Assembly (NCBI RefSeq): GCF_003710105.1
Contig: NZ_CP033325.1
Location: 2,480,001 to 2,544,000 of the forward strand
Length of the DNA stretch: 64,000 nt
Direction of reading: 5' to 3'
Source: Georgenia faecalis
GTDB taxonomy: Bacteria; Actinomycetota; Actinomycetes; Actinomycetales; Actinomycetaceae
Shown: positions 9,274 through 16,249 of the stretch, piece after piece
Layout of the letters: every line of letters starts with the position of its first letter
Position numbering within the stretch: position 1 is the stretch's first letter
Position numbers and translations under genes: made by a program
The notes under the pieces: generated by a model
Told to the model about the DNA's origin: nothing
Databases searched by the model: none
Seen by the model: only the letters and a program-made list of their open reading frames with translations

Positions 9274-9318
9274 TATGGGTGACATCGCAGTGCCTATGCC
9301 GCTGCGATCTCACCCATA
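9274..9318. repeat. 17-bp inverted repeat in the gene-free interval
   Basis: Arms 9274-9290 and 9302-9318 (TATGGGTGACATCGCAG and its complement, one mismatch) flank an 11-nt loop. The arms resemble the GTGATC..GCAG repeats next to it, so this may be two diverged copies facing each other. Confidence 0.7.
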
Positions 9319-9479
9319 GACCGCGTTATCGGGAGTGCGGGAGCCGGGCGGTAAGACCGCTACCCGTCAGCGGGCGGGCGCCGCCCACCCACCTCGCAGG
9401 GGGGCTCGGCGACCATTCGCGGGGAGTTCACGGGCGCCCCCATCGCGCACAGGCGACGACGCCGACGGCGGCGCGGCCC

Positions 9480-9500
9480 CTGCGATTCTGCAAGATCACC
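9480..9500 (-). repeat. Inverted copy of the GTGATCTTGCAGAA motif
   Basis: On the minus strand this reads GGTGATCTTGCAGAATCGCA, matching the copies at 9132 and 9181. It lies 35 bp from the end of malQ. Confidence 0.65.
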
Positions 9501-9534
9501 AGATAAGGGGCGGGGGGCGCTGTGAAGAGCCGCC

Positions 9535-11697
9535 TCAGGCGAGGCGGTCGGCCTCACCGAGCTCGGACCGGATGGCCGCGACCAGGGAGAGCAGTCGCGC
9601 GGACCCGGGCAGGTCCTCGACGAGGACGGCGCGCTCGGCGCCGTCGGCCAGCGGCAGCTTCCAGTTGGGGTACTCCTGGTCGGTGCCCGGCTGGTTCTGC
9701 GCGCGGCGCTCCCCCACGGCGTCGGTGAGCGAGACACCCACGAGCACCGAGGGCGTGCGCACGACGTAGGCGTGCAGCGCCTCGACGATCTGCCGCTCGG
9801 TCGGGTCCGCGGGCAGGAGGTGCTGCTCCTCGAGCCGCTCGAGCATCCGCTCCCGCTCGCGCCGGGCCTCCAGGCGCACCTTCGGCACCGGCTCGGTGAG
9901 CAGGCCGAGCCGCTCGCGCAGGTCCACGTGCTCCTCGGCGAGGTATCCCGCCGTCGGGGGCAGGTCGTGCGTGTTCACCGTGGCGAGCACGAGCCGGCGG
10001 TACTCCTGCGGCAGGATCGGGCGACCGTCCTCGTCCTTCTCGAACCACAGCACGGACGTCCCCAGGACGCCGCGCTCGGTGAGGTAGCCGCGCACCCACG
10101 GCTCGACCGTGCCGAGGTCCTCGCCGATGACGACGGCGCCGGCCCGGTGGGCCTCGAGCAGGAGGACGCCGACCATGGCCTCGTGGTCGTACCGCACGTA
10201 GGTGCCGTCGGCCGCGCTGGCGCCGTCCGGGATCCACCAGAGCCGGAAGAGCCCGAGGATGTGGTCGATGCGCAGGGCACCGGCGTGGCGGAGCACCGTG
10301 CGCGCCATGTCGCGCAGCGGCGCGTAGCCGGTGCGGGCGAGGGCGTCCGGCCGCCACGGGGGCTGCGACCAGTTCTGGCCCTGCTGGTTGTACATGTCGG
10401 GCGGCGCGCCCACGCCCATGCCCTGAGCGAAGATCGACCGCATGCTCCAGGCGTCCGCCCCCGAGGGGTGGACGCCGACGGCGAGGTCGTGCATGACGCC
10501 CAGGCCCATGCCGGCCTCGCGGGCGACGGCCTGCGCGCGGGCCAGCTGGTCGTCGGCGACCCACTGGAGCCACACGTAGAAGTCGATGCGGTCGGCCAGC
10601 TCGCGCCGTGCGCGGAAGACGGCCGGGGAACCGACGTCCTGCAGGGCGTCCGGCCACTCGCTGTTCTCGTACTTCTCGGTGAGCGCGCACCACAGGGCGA
10701 AGTCCTCGAGTCCCGCACCCTGCTCCTTGCGGAAGGCGTCGAGCGCCCGCTGGCGCGCCCGCGAGCGCGGCGCCGCGTAGATGACCTCGAGCGCCTGCCG
10801 CTTCGCGGACCAGGCCGCGTCGCGGTCGATGGGCCCCGGGTCGTCGGCGGCCGGCCGCACCTCGTCGGCCGCCCACTCGACGAGCGCGCGCTGCGGTCCG
10901 GAGAGGTACGCGGTCTCGCGGATGTCCTCGGGCCGCACGTACAGCGGGTTGACGAACCGGCGGCTCACCGGCAGGTAGGGCGACGGCGTCATGTGCCCCA
11001 CCGGCTCGGCGGCGTGGAGCGGGTTGATGAGGAGGAAGTCGGCGCCCAGCTCGCCGAAGAGGCTGGTGAGCTCGGCGAGGTCGGCGAGGTCGCCCACGCC
11101 CCACGAGCTGCGCGAGCGCACGGAGTACAGCTGGGCCATGAAGCCCCACCCGCGCCCGGTCGCGAGCTGCGGCTCGGGCAGCCGGTCGGGCGTCACGGCG
11201 AGCGCGCACCGCTCGGTGCGGGGGTCGGGGCCGCCGACCTCGGCGATCACCTCGTGCCATCCCAGGGGGAGGTCGCCGGGGATGCGGAACGTGGCGCACC
11301 CCATGCGGACACCGTCCACGGTGCGCGGGTCCACCCACACGTCGAGCTGGGGCAGGTCGAACCGCCAGCCGTCCTCGGTCCGCACCTGCACGCTCACCGG
11401 GGTGCCGTCGGGCACGTGGACCTGCAGCTCGTGGGAGCTGCCGGTGCGCAGGACGAGCGAGGCCGGCAGCGCCGAGCGCCAGGGCTCGTCGTCGACGTCG
11501 GCGAGGGCATGGGCGACGGCGTCGTCGGTCTCGGCGCTGACGCCGAGGGCATGGAGGACCGCGCGGATCGTCGCGGCGGGCACCGCCCGGTGGGCACCGG
11601 TGAAGTCCCAGAAGTCGGTGGCGACCCCGTGTGCCTCAGCGAGGCGTACGAGTGCCTCGTCGGGGGCGTCGGCTGTCTGGGGTGTGGTCGTGCTCAC
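9535..11697 (-). CDS. malQ: 4-alpha-glucanotransferase (amylomaltase, GH77)
   Basis: A 720-residue GH77 enzyme that transfers maltodextrin segments between glucans in cytosolic maltose/glycogen metabolism. Catalytic residues by family analogy are nucleophile D478 (in ALRIDHILGLFR), acid/base E526 (VIGEDLG) and D578 (NTHDLPPT). The first about 140 residues are an extra N-terminal beta domain, typical of the long actinobacterial MalQ. The GTG start at 11697 gives STTTPQTADAPDE as N-terminus; only a weak GGTGAA lies upstream. A half DasR-like element (AGTGGTCT, 11707-11714) lies just upstream, too weak to claim regulation. Single gene, divergent from ptsI. Confidence 0.95.
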   Translation of the reverse strand: MSTTTPQTADAPDEALVRLAEAHGVATDFWDFTGAHRAVPAATIRAVLHALGVSAETDDAVAHALADVDDEPWRSALPASLVLRTGSSHELQVHVPDGTPVSVQVRTEDGWRFDLPQLDVWVDPRTVDGVRMGCATFRIPGDLPLGWHEVIAEVGGPDPRTERCALAVTPDRLPEPQLATGRGWGFMAQLYSVRSRSSWGVGDLADLAELTSLFGELGADFLLINPLHAAEPVGHMTPSPYLPVSRRFVNPLYVRPEDIRETAYLSGPQRALVEWAADEVRPAADDPGPIDRDAAWSAKRQALEVIYAAPRSRARQRALDAFRKEQGAGLEDFALWCALTEKYENSEWPDALQDVGSPAVFRARRELADRIDFYVWLQWVADDQLARAQAVAREAGMGLGVMHDLAVGVHPSGADAWSMRSIFAQGMGVGAPPDMYNQQGQNWSQPPWRPDALARTGYAPLRDMARTVLRHAGALRIDHILGLFRLWWIPDGASAADGTYVRYDHEAMVGVLLLEAHRAGAVVIGEDLGTVEPWVRGYLTERGVLGTSVLWFEKDEDGRPILPQEYRRLVLATVNTHDLPPTAGYLAEEHVDLRERLGLLTEPVPKVRLEARRERERMLERLEEQHLLPADPTERQIVEALHAYVVRTPSVLVGVSLTDAVGERRAQNQPGTDQEYPNWKLPLADGAERAVLVEDLPGSARLLSLVAAIRSELGEADRLA

Positions 11698-11753
11698 GCG
11701 TTCACCAGTGGTCTCTCGGTTGGGCTCGGACGGTGATGTCCCTCCGTCGTTCC

Positions 11754-11772
11754 CTGTGATCTTGCCAGAGTT
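11754..11772 (+). repeat. Diverged copy of the GTGATCTTGC motif
   Basis: CTGTGATCTTGCCAGAGTT resembles the dispersed intergenic motif but carries an extra C. It lies in the malQ-ptsI divergent region (11698-11942), where I see no further gene. Confidence 0.35.
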
Positions 11773-11942
11773 GGCCGACGACGCTCGGCGAGCACCGGCT
11801 CCCCGGCCGCGCCGAGTGTGCGGCGCACCACGCCGCGGGGCCGCGCGCGGTGGGTGCCTGAGTGGGCGTAGGACGCCCGGCCCAGGCGCCGACGGCATCG
11901 GAGGGGCCACAATAGGCGGGCCCACCGAGACGAGGAGACACC

Positions 11943-13664
11943 GTGACGGACCAGCAGCAGGCCAGCCCCCAGAGCCCGACCGCCGAGGCGCCCTCGAGCG
12001 TGTCCGGGATCGGCGTGAGCCCCGGCCGCGCGGCGGGCCCGGTGGCGCAGCTCGCCGGCGCGGTGCCCGAGCCCGGCATGGAGTCCCTGCCCGAGGGCGC
12101 GGACCTCGAGGCGGCGGCGGCCTCCGTCGCCGACCACGCCGCGCGCGTCGCGGCGGGCCTCACCGCCTCCGCCGAGAAGGCGCAGGGCGAGAGCAGGGAG
12201 GTCCTCGAGACGACGGCGCAGATGGCCGCCGACCCCACCCTCGTCCAGGTCGCCCAGTCGCACGTGCGCGGCCAGCGCCTCTCCCCCGCCCGCGCCGTGT
12301 GGGAGGCCGCGGGATCGGTCGCCGACCAGCTCTCGGCGCTCGGCGGGTACATGGCCGAGCGCGCCCGCGACGTCTACGACGTTCGCGACCGCATCGTCGC
12401 CAGCCTGCTGGGCCTGCCGATGCCCGGCGTCCCGCAGCGGGAGGAGCCCTTCGTGCTCGTCGCCCGTGACCTGGCACCGGCCGACACCGCCCTCCTGGAC
12501 CCGGCCAAGGTCCGCGCGATCGTCACCTCCGAGGGCGGCCCGACGTCGCACACCGCGATCCTCGCCCGCGCCCTCGGCATCCCCGCCGTCGTGGGGGCCA
12601 CCGGGGCGCTCGAGGCGCTGACGAACGACCGGCTCGTCCTCGTCGACGGCGCCGCGGGCACCATCACCCTCGACCCCGACGCGGCTGCCGTGGAGGCCGC
12701 CGCCCGGCTCGCGGCGCAGGTGCGCACGTTCGACGGCGACGGCCGCACCAGCGACGGGCACAAGGTCCAGCTCCTCGCCAACGTCGGCGACCCGGCCGGC
12801 GCGGAGAAGGCCGCCGCGGCCGGCGCCGAGGGCGTCGGGCTCTTCCGCACGGAGTTCTGCTTCCTCGACCGCGCCGACGAGCCGACGATCGCCGAGCAGG
12901 TCGAGCAGTACCGCACCGTCCTGGCGGCGTTCCCCGGCAAGAAGGTCGTCGTCCGCACCCTCGACGCCGGCGCCGACAAGCCCATGCCGTTCCTCACCGA
13001 CACCGCCGAGCCCAACCCGGCGCTCGGCGTGCGCGGCCTGCGCACCGCCTGGGCCAACCCGCAGATCCTCGACAACCAGCTCCAGGCCATCGCCGAGGCG
13101 GCCGCCGCGGAGAGCGCCGACGTCTGGGTCATGGCCCCGATGATCGCCACGGTCCCGGAGACCGAGGACTTCGTCGCGGCCTGCGCCCGCCACGGGCTCA
13201 CCACGGCCGGCGTCATGGTCGAGGTCCCCAGCGCCGCCCTGCTCTCCGGGCCCATCCTCGCCCGCGCCTCCTTCGCCTCGATCGGCACGAACGACCTCAC
13301 CCAGTACACGATGGCCGCGGACCGGATGCTCGGGTCGCTCGCCACGCTCTCGGACGCCTTCCAGCCCGCCGTCCTGCGGATGATCGAGGAGACCTGCCGC
13401 GGAGGCGCCCAGCAGGACCGCCCCGTCGGCGTGTGCGGCGAGGCGGCGGCGGACCCGGCCACCGCCGTCGTGCTCGTGGGCCTGGGCGTGTCCAGCCTGT
13501 CCATGTCGCCCCGCTCGCTCGCCGACGTCGCCGCGGTCCTCGCCGCGACGTCGTTCGAGCGGTGCCAGGAGCTGGCGCGGATCGCCGTCGAGTCCGAGAG
13601 CGCCGACCAGGCGCGGGCCAGGGTGCGCGAGGGCCTGCCGATCCTCGCGGAGCTCGGCCTGTGA
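11943..13664 (+). CDS. ptsI: PTS enzyme I (phosphoenolpyruvate-protein phosphotransferase)
   Basis: A 573-residue enzyme I that starts PTS sugar uptake by moving phosphate from PEP to HPr. The phosphorylated histidine is H203 in GGPTSHTAILARALGIP. The C-terminal PEP-binding barrel holds the LFRTEFCFLDR signature and the catalytic cysteine C498 in GVCGEAAADP. GACGAGGAGACACC supplies the ribosome-binding site. The start of the globin gene overlaps its stop (GTGA). No HPr gene is adjacent, unlike in many operons. This is the general PTS protein needed by the EIIA/B/C genes of this window. Confidence 0.96.
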   Translation: MTDQQQASPQSPTAEAPSSVSGIGVSPGRAAGPVAQLAGAVPEPGMESLPEGADLEAAAASVADHAARVAAGLTASAEKAQGESREVLETTAQMAADPTLVQVAQSHVRGQRLSPARAVWEAAGSVADQLSALGGYMAERARDVYDVRDRIVASLLGLPMPGVPQREEPFVLVARDLAPADTALLDPAKVRAIVTSEGGPTSHTAILARALGIPAVVGATGALEALTNDRLVLVDGAAGTITLDPDAAAVEAAARLAAQVRTFDGDGRTSDGHKVQLLANVGDPAGAEKAAAAGAEGVGLFRTEFCFLDRADEPTIAEQVEQYRTVLAAFPGKKVVVRTLDAGADKPMPFLTDTAEPNPALGVRGLRTAWANPQILDNQLQAIAEAAAAESADVWVMAPMIATVPETEDFVAACARHGLTTAGVMVEVPSAALLSGPILARASFASIGTNDLTQYTMAADRMLGSLATLSDAFQPAVLRMIEETCRGGAQQDRPVGVCGEAAADPATAVVLVGLGVSSLSMSPRSLADVAAVLAATSFERCQELARIAVESESADQARARVREGLPILAELGL

Positions 13665-14065
13665 CCGAGACGCCCGCGGTTCGGCAGGCGAGCGCCTACG
13701 AGGCGATGGGCGGCCACGCCACCTTCACCCGCCTGGTGACGCGGTTCTACGAGGGCGTGCGCACCGACGACGTCCTCTACCCCATGTACCCCGAGGACGA
13801 CTTCGAGGGGGCCGTCGACCGCCTCACGCTGTTCCTCGAGCAGTACTGGGGCGGGCCGACGACGTACTCCGAGACCCGCGGCCACCCCCGCCTGCGGATG
13901 CGGCACGGGCCCTACGCCGTGACCCCGCTCGCGCGGGACCGCTGGCTCGCGCACATGCGGGACGCCGTCGACGAGCTCGGCCTGGCCCCCGAGCACGAGA
14001 CGCTGCTCTGGGACTACCTCGTGCGCGCGGCCCACTCCATGGTCAACCGGATGGAGCAGCCGTGA
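13661..14065 (+). CDS. glbO: Group II truncated hemoglobin (GlbO type)
   Basis: A 134-residue 2-over-2 globin. By alignment with M. tuberculosis GlbO the landmarks are Tyr B10 in RFYEGV, Tyr CD1 in PMYPEDD, proximal His F8 in LRMRHGPYAV, and Trp G8 in RDRWLAHM, which defines group II. Such proteins bind O2 and NO and are linked to respiration and nitrosative defence. The GTG start overlaps the ptsI stop and its own stop overlaps the tesB start, so ptsI-glbO-tesB look co-translated. The pairing with enzyme I is unexplained. Confidence 0.92.
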   Translation: MTETPAVRQASAYEAMGGHATFTRLVTRFYEGVRTDDVLYPMYPEDDFEGAVDRLTLFLEQYWGGPTTYSETRGHPRLRMRHGPYAVTPLARDRWLAHMRDAVDELGLAPEHETLLWDYLVRAAHSMVNRMEQP

Positions 14066-15018
14066 GCGGGGCGCCGGGCGCCCGGCCCGAGGCGCCGACG
14101 ACGGGGGGCCCCACGGCGGAGCGCGGCACCCCGCCCGCCGAGCCCACCGAGGCGCTGTCGGCCGTCCTCGCCGTGCTCGACCTCGAGCGCACCGGCGAGG
14201 ACTCCTTCACCGGCCACTCCCTGCCCCAGCTCAACGGCCGCGTCTACGGGGGCCAGGTCCTCGCCCAGTCGCTCGTCGCGGCCGGGCGGACCGTGGCCGA
14301 CGCCGGCCTCAAGGCGCCCCGCCTGCCGCACTCGGTGCACGGGTACTTCCTCCGACCGGGCAACCTCGACAAGCCCATCACCTTCGAGGTGGAGCGCCTG
14401 CGGGACGGGCGCAGCTTCAGCGCCCGGCGCACCCACGCCCTGCAGGACGGCACGCCGATCCTGTCGATGATCACGTCGTTCCAGGCGGCGCAGCCGGGCC
14501 TGGACCACGCCGAGACGCCGCCGGACGTCCCCGCCCCCGAGGACCTTCCCAGCGCCGTCGACCTCTTCACCGGCCTCGACGACCCGGCCGCCCGCTTCCT
14601 CGCCCGCACCGGGGCGTTCGACGTCCGGCACGTGGCCGGGCACCTGTACCTCGGCCCGACCAGGGATGCGAGCGAGTCGCAGGCCCTGTGGATCCGCGCG
14701 CGTGGACCCGTCGAGGGGGACCAGCTCCTCCAGCGGGCGGCGCTCGCCTACTCCTGCGACCAGGTGATGCTCGAGCCGGTGCTCCGCCGGCACCGGCTGA
14801 GCTGGCTCACCCCGGGCCTCAGCGTCGCCAGCCTCGACCACGCCATGTGGTGGCACCGCGACGTCCAGGTGGACGACTGGCTCCTCTACGTCCAGGGCTC
14901 CCCGAGCGCGCAGGGCGGGCGCGGCCTCGGCCTCGCGCGCGTGTTCACCCGCTCCGGCGAGCTCGCCGCCACCATCGCCCAGGAGGGGATGGTCCGGGTC
15001 CCGCCGCCCGGTTCCTGA
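14062..15018 (+). CDS. tesB: Acyl-CoA thioesterase II (TesB, double hot-dog)
   Basis: A 318-residue acyl-CoA thioesterase made of two hot-dog repeats. The N-terminal half has LNGRVYGGQVLAQSL and the HSVHGYFLRPG segment; the C-terminal half has SLDHAMWWHR, YVQGSPSA and IAQEGMVR, holding the Asp, Ser/Thr and Gln positions of the E. coli TesB triad. Residues 1-30 are an extra disordered Pro/Gly-rich segment. The GTG start overlaps the globin stop (GTGA). The last codons and stop lie inside a triplicated 20-bp tandem repeat. It hydrolyses acyl-CoA to free acid and CoA in the cytosol. Confidence 0.92.
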   Translation: MSGAPGARPEAPTTGGPTAERGTPPAEPTEALSAVLAVLDLERTGEDSFTGHSLPQLNGRVYGGQVLAQSLVAAGRTVADAGLKAPRLPHSVHGYFLRPGNLDKPITFEVERLRDGRSFSARRTHALQDGTPILSMITSFQAAQPGLDHAETPPDVPAPEDLPSAVDLFTGLDDPAARFLARTGAFDVRHVAGHLYLGPTRDASESQALWIRARGPVEGDQLLQRAALAYSCDQVMLEPVLRRHRLSWLTPGLSVASLDHAMWWHRDVQVDDWLLYVQGSPSAQGGRGLGLARVFTRSGELAATIAQEGMVRVPPPGS

Positions 15019-15059
15019 GCCCGCCGCCCGGTTCCTGAGCCCGCCGCCCGGTTCCTGAC
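15000..15059 (+). repeat. Three tandem 20-bp copies spanning the tesB stop codon
   Basis: Units at 15000-15019, 15020-15039 and 15040-15059 are identical except the last base. The TGA of tesB lies in unit 1; units 2 and 3 repeat the same stop outside the gene. The rest of 15060-15274 shows no gene. Confidence 0.9.
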
Positions 15060-15274
15060 CGGCGCGGCGGCCGCCCTCTCCCCGCGTCTGCGCATGATCG
15101 CCCCGCGAGGGGGACCCGGTACCCACCCGGAGACTCGTGGTCGCGGGGGCCGTCCGCACTGTGGATAGCGCGCCCGTTCCGTGTGCAGGTGAGCGGCGTC
15201 GGGGTGATAGTGACCCCAGCGCCACCAGGGGGTGCCGCGACCGTCAGGTCGTCGGGCGAGCACGGGGGTACGTC

Positions 15275-16249
15275 TTGCGGGTCAAGGGATCAGTCGTCGT
15301 CATCACCGGAGCTGCGAGCGGGATCGGACGGGCGACTGCCCTGCGATTCGCCGCCGAGGGCGCCACCGTCGTCGTGGCATCGCGCCGGGCCAAGGCGCTC
15401 GCCACGCTCACCGAGGAGTGCCGCCGCCACGGCGTCGAGGCCCTCGGCGTCCCGACCGACGTCACCGACGCGACGGCGGTCGACGAGCTCGCCCGACGCA
15501 CAGTCGAGCGGTTCGGCCGCATCGACGTGTGGGTGAACAACGCCGCGGTGACCTTCTTCTCGCCGTTCCTCAAGGTTCCGGTGGAGGACTTCCGGCGGGT
15601 CCTCGACGTCAACGTCATGGGATACGTCCACGGCGCCCGGGCCGCGCTCACCCAGATGCAGCTCCAGGGCGCGGGCGTGCTCGTCAACGTCGCCTCGATC
15701 GTCGGGGAGGTCCCCCAGCCGTACACGTCGGCCTACTCGGTCTCCAAGGCCGCCGTCCGCGCGCTCGGTGCGAGCCTGCGCTCGGAGCTGCTCCTCGACC
15801 GCGAGAAGCACATCGACGTCGTCACGGTCCTCCCCGCCACCATCGACACCCCGTTCTTCCGCCATGCCGCGAACTACACGGGGCGTGAGGTGGTGCCGAT
15901 GCCGCCGCTGTACAGCCCGCAGCGGGTCGCCCGCGCCATCGTCAAGGCCGTCGAGTCCCCCCGCCGCGAGGTGGTCGTCGGCCCCGCGGGCCGTCAGTTT
16001 GCCGTCCAGCACCGGGTCGCGCCGGGGACGACAGAGGCGATGATGGCCGTCCAGACCGACCGGACCCACCTCTCGCGGCACAACGCGGCGCCGGACAGCC
16101 CCGGCAACCTCTACTCCCCCTCCTCCGAGCCGCGCGACGCCGAGGTCGAGGGCGGCTGGGGCGGGCGGCGTCGGACCGCGCAGCGGCGCCTGGCCCTCCT
16201 CGGGCTGGCCGTCGGGACGGGTGTGGTGCTGCGGCGGGCGCTGCGATGA
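15275..16249 (+). CDS. Short-chain dehydrogenase/reductase with C-terminal extension
   Basis: A 324-residue classical SDR oxidoreductase. The cofactor loop TGAASGIG is at residues 11-18, NNAAV follows strand 4, and the catalytic Ser-Tyr-Lys are S141, Y154 and K158 (YSVSK). After the Rossmann domain (about 250 residues) comes a tail of about 75 residues, basic and Ser/Gly-rich, ending in a hydrophobic segment (LALLGLAVGTGVVL) and Arg residues, which may anchor it to the membrane. The start is uncertain: TTG at 15275 has GGGGG upstream and no ATG or GTG fits near the Rossmann strand. The next gene's ATG overlaps its stop. Confidence 0.85.
   Translation: MRVKGSVVVITGAASGIGRATALRFAAEGATVVVASRRAKALATLTEECRRHGVEALGVPTDVTDATAVDELARRTVERFGRIDVWVNNAAVTFFSPFLKVPVEDFRRVLDVNVMGYVHGARAALTQMQLQGAGVLVNVASIVGEVPQPYTSAYSVSKAAVRALGASLRSELLLDREKHIDVVTVLPATIDTPFFRHAANYTGREVVPMPPLYSPQRVARAIVKAVESPRREVVVGPAGRQFAVQHRVAPGTTEAMMAVQTDRTHLSRHNAAPDSPGNLYSPSSEPRDAEVEGGWGGRRRTAQRRLALLGLAVGTGVVLRRALR

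Noticed and set aside
9036-9506. 156-codon plus-strand frame in the gene-free interval
   Set aside because: It runs through a terminator and several inverted repeats, has no ribosome-binding site and an Arg/Pro-rich product without similarity to a family.
11707-11714. DasR element in front of malQ
   Set aside because: Only the left half (AGTGGTCT) matches; the right half is absent.
11943-13664. HPr gene near ptsI
   Set aside because: I looked for the HPr phosphorylation site (GIHARPA-like) around ptsI, crr and the EIIC gene and found none.
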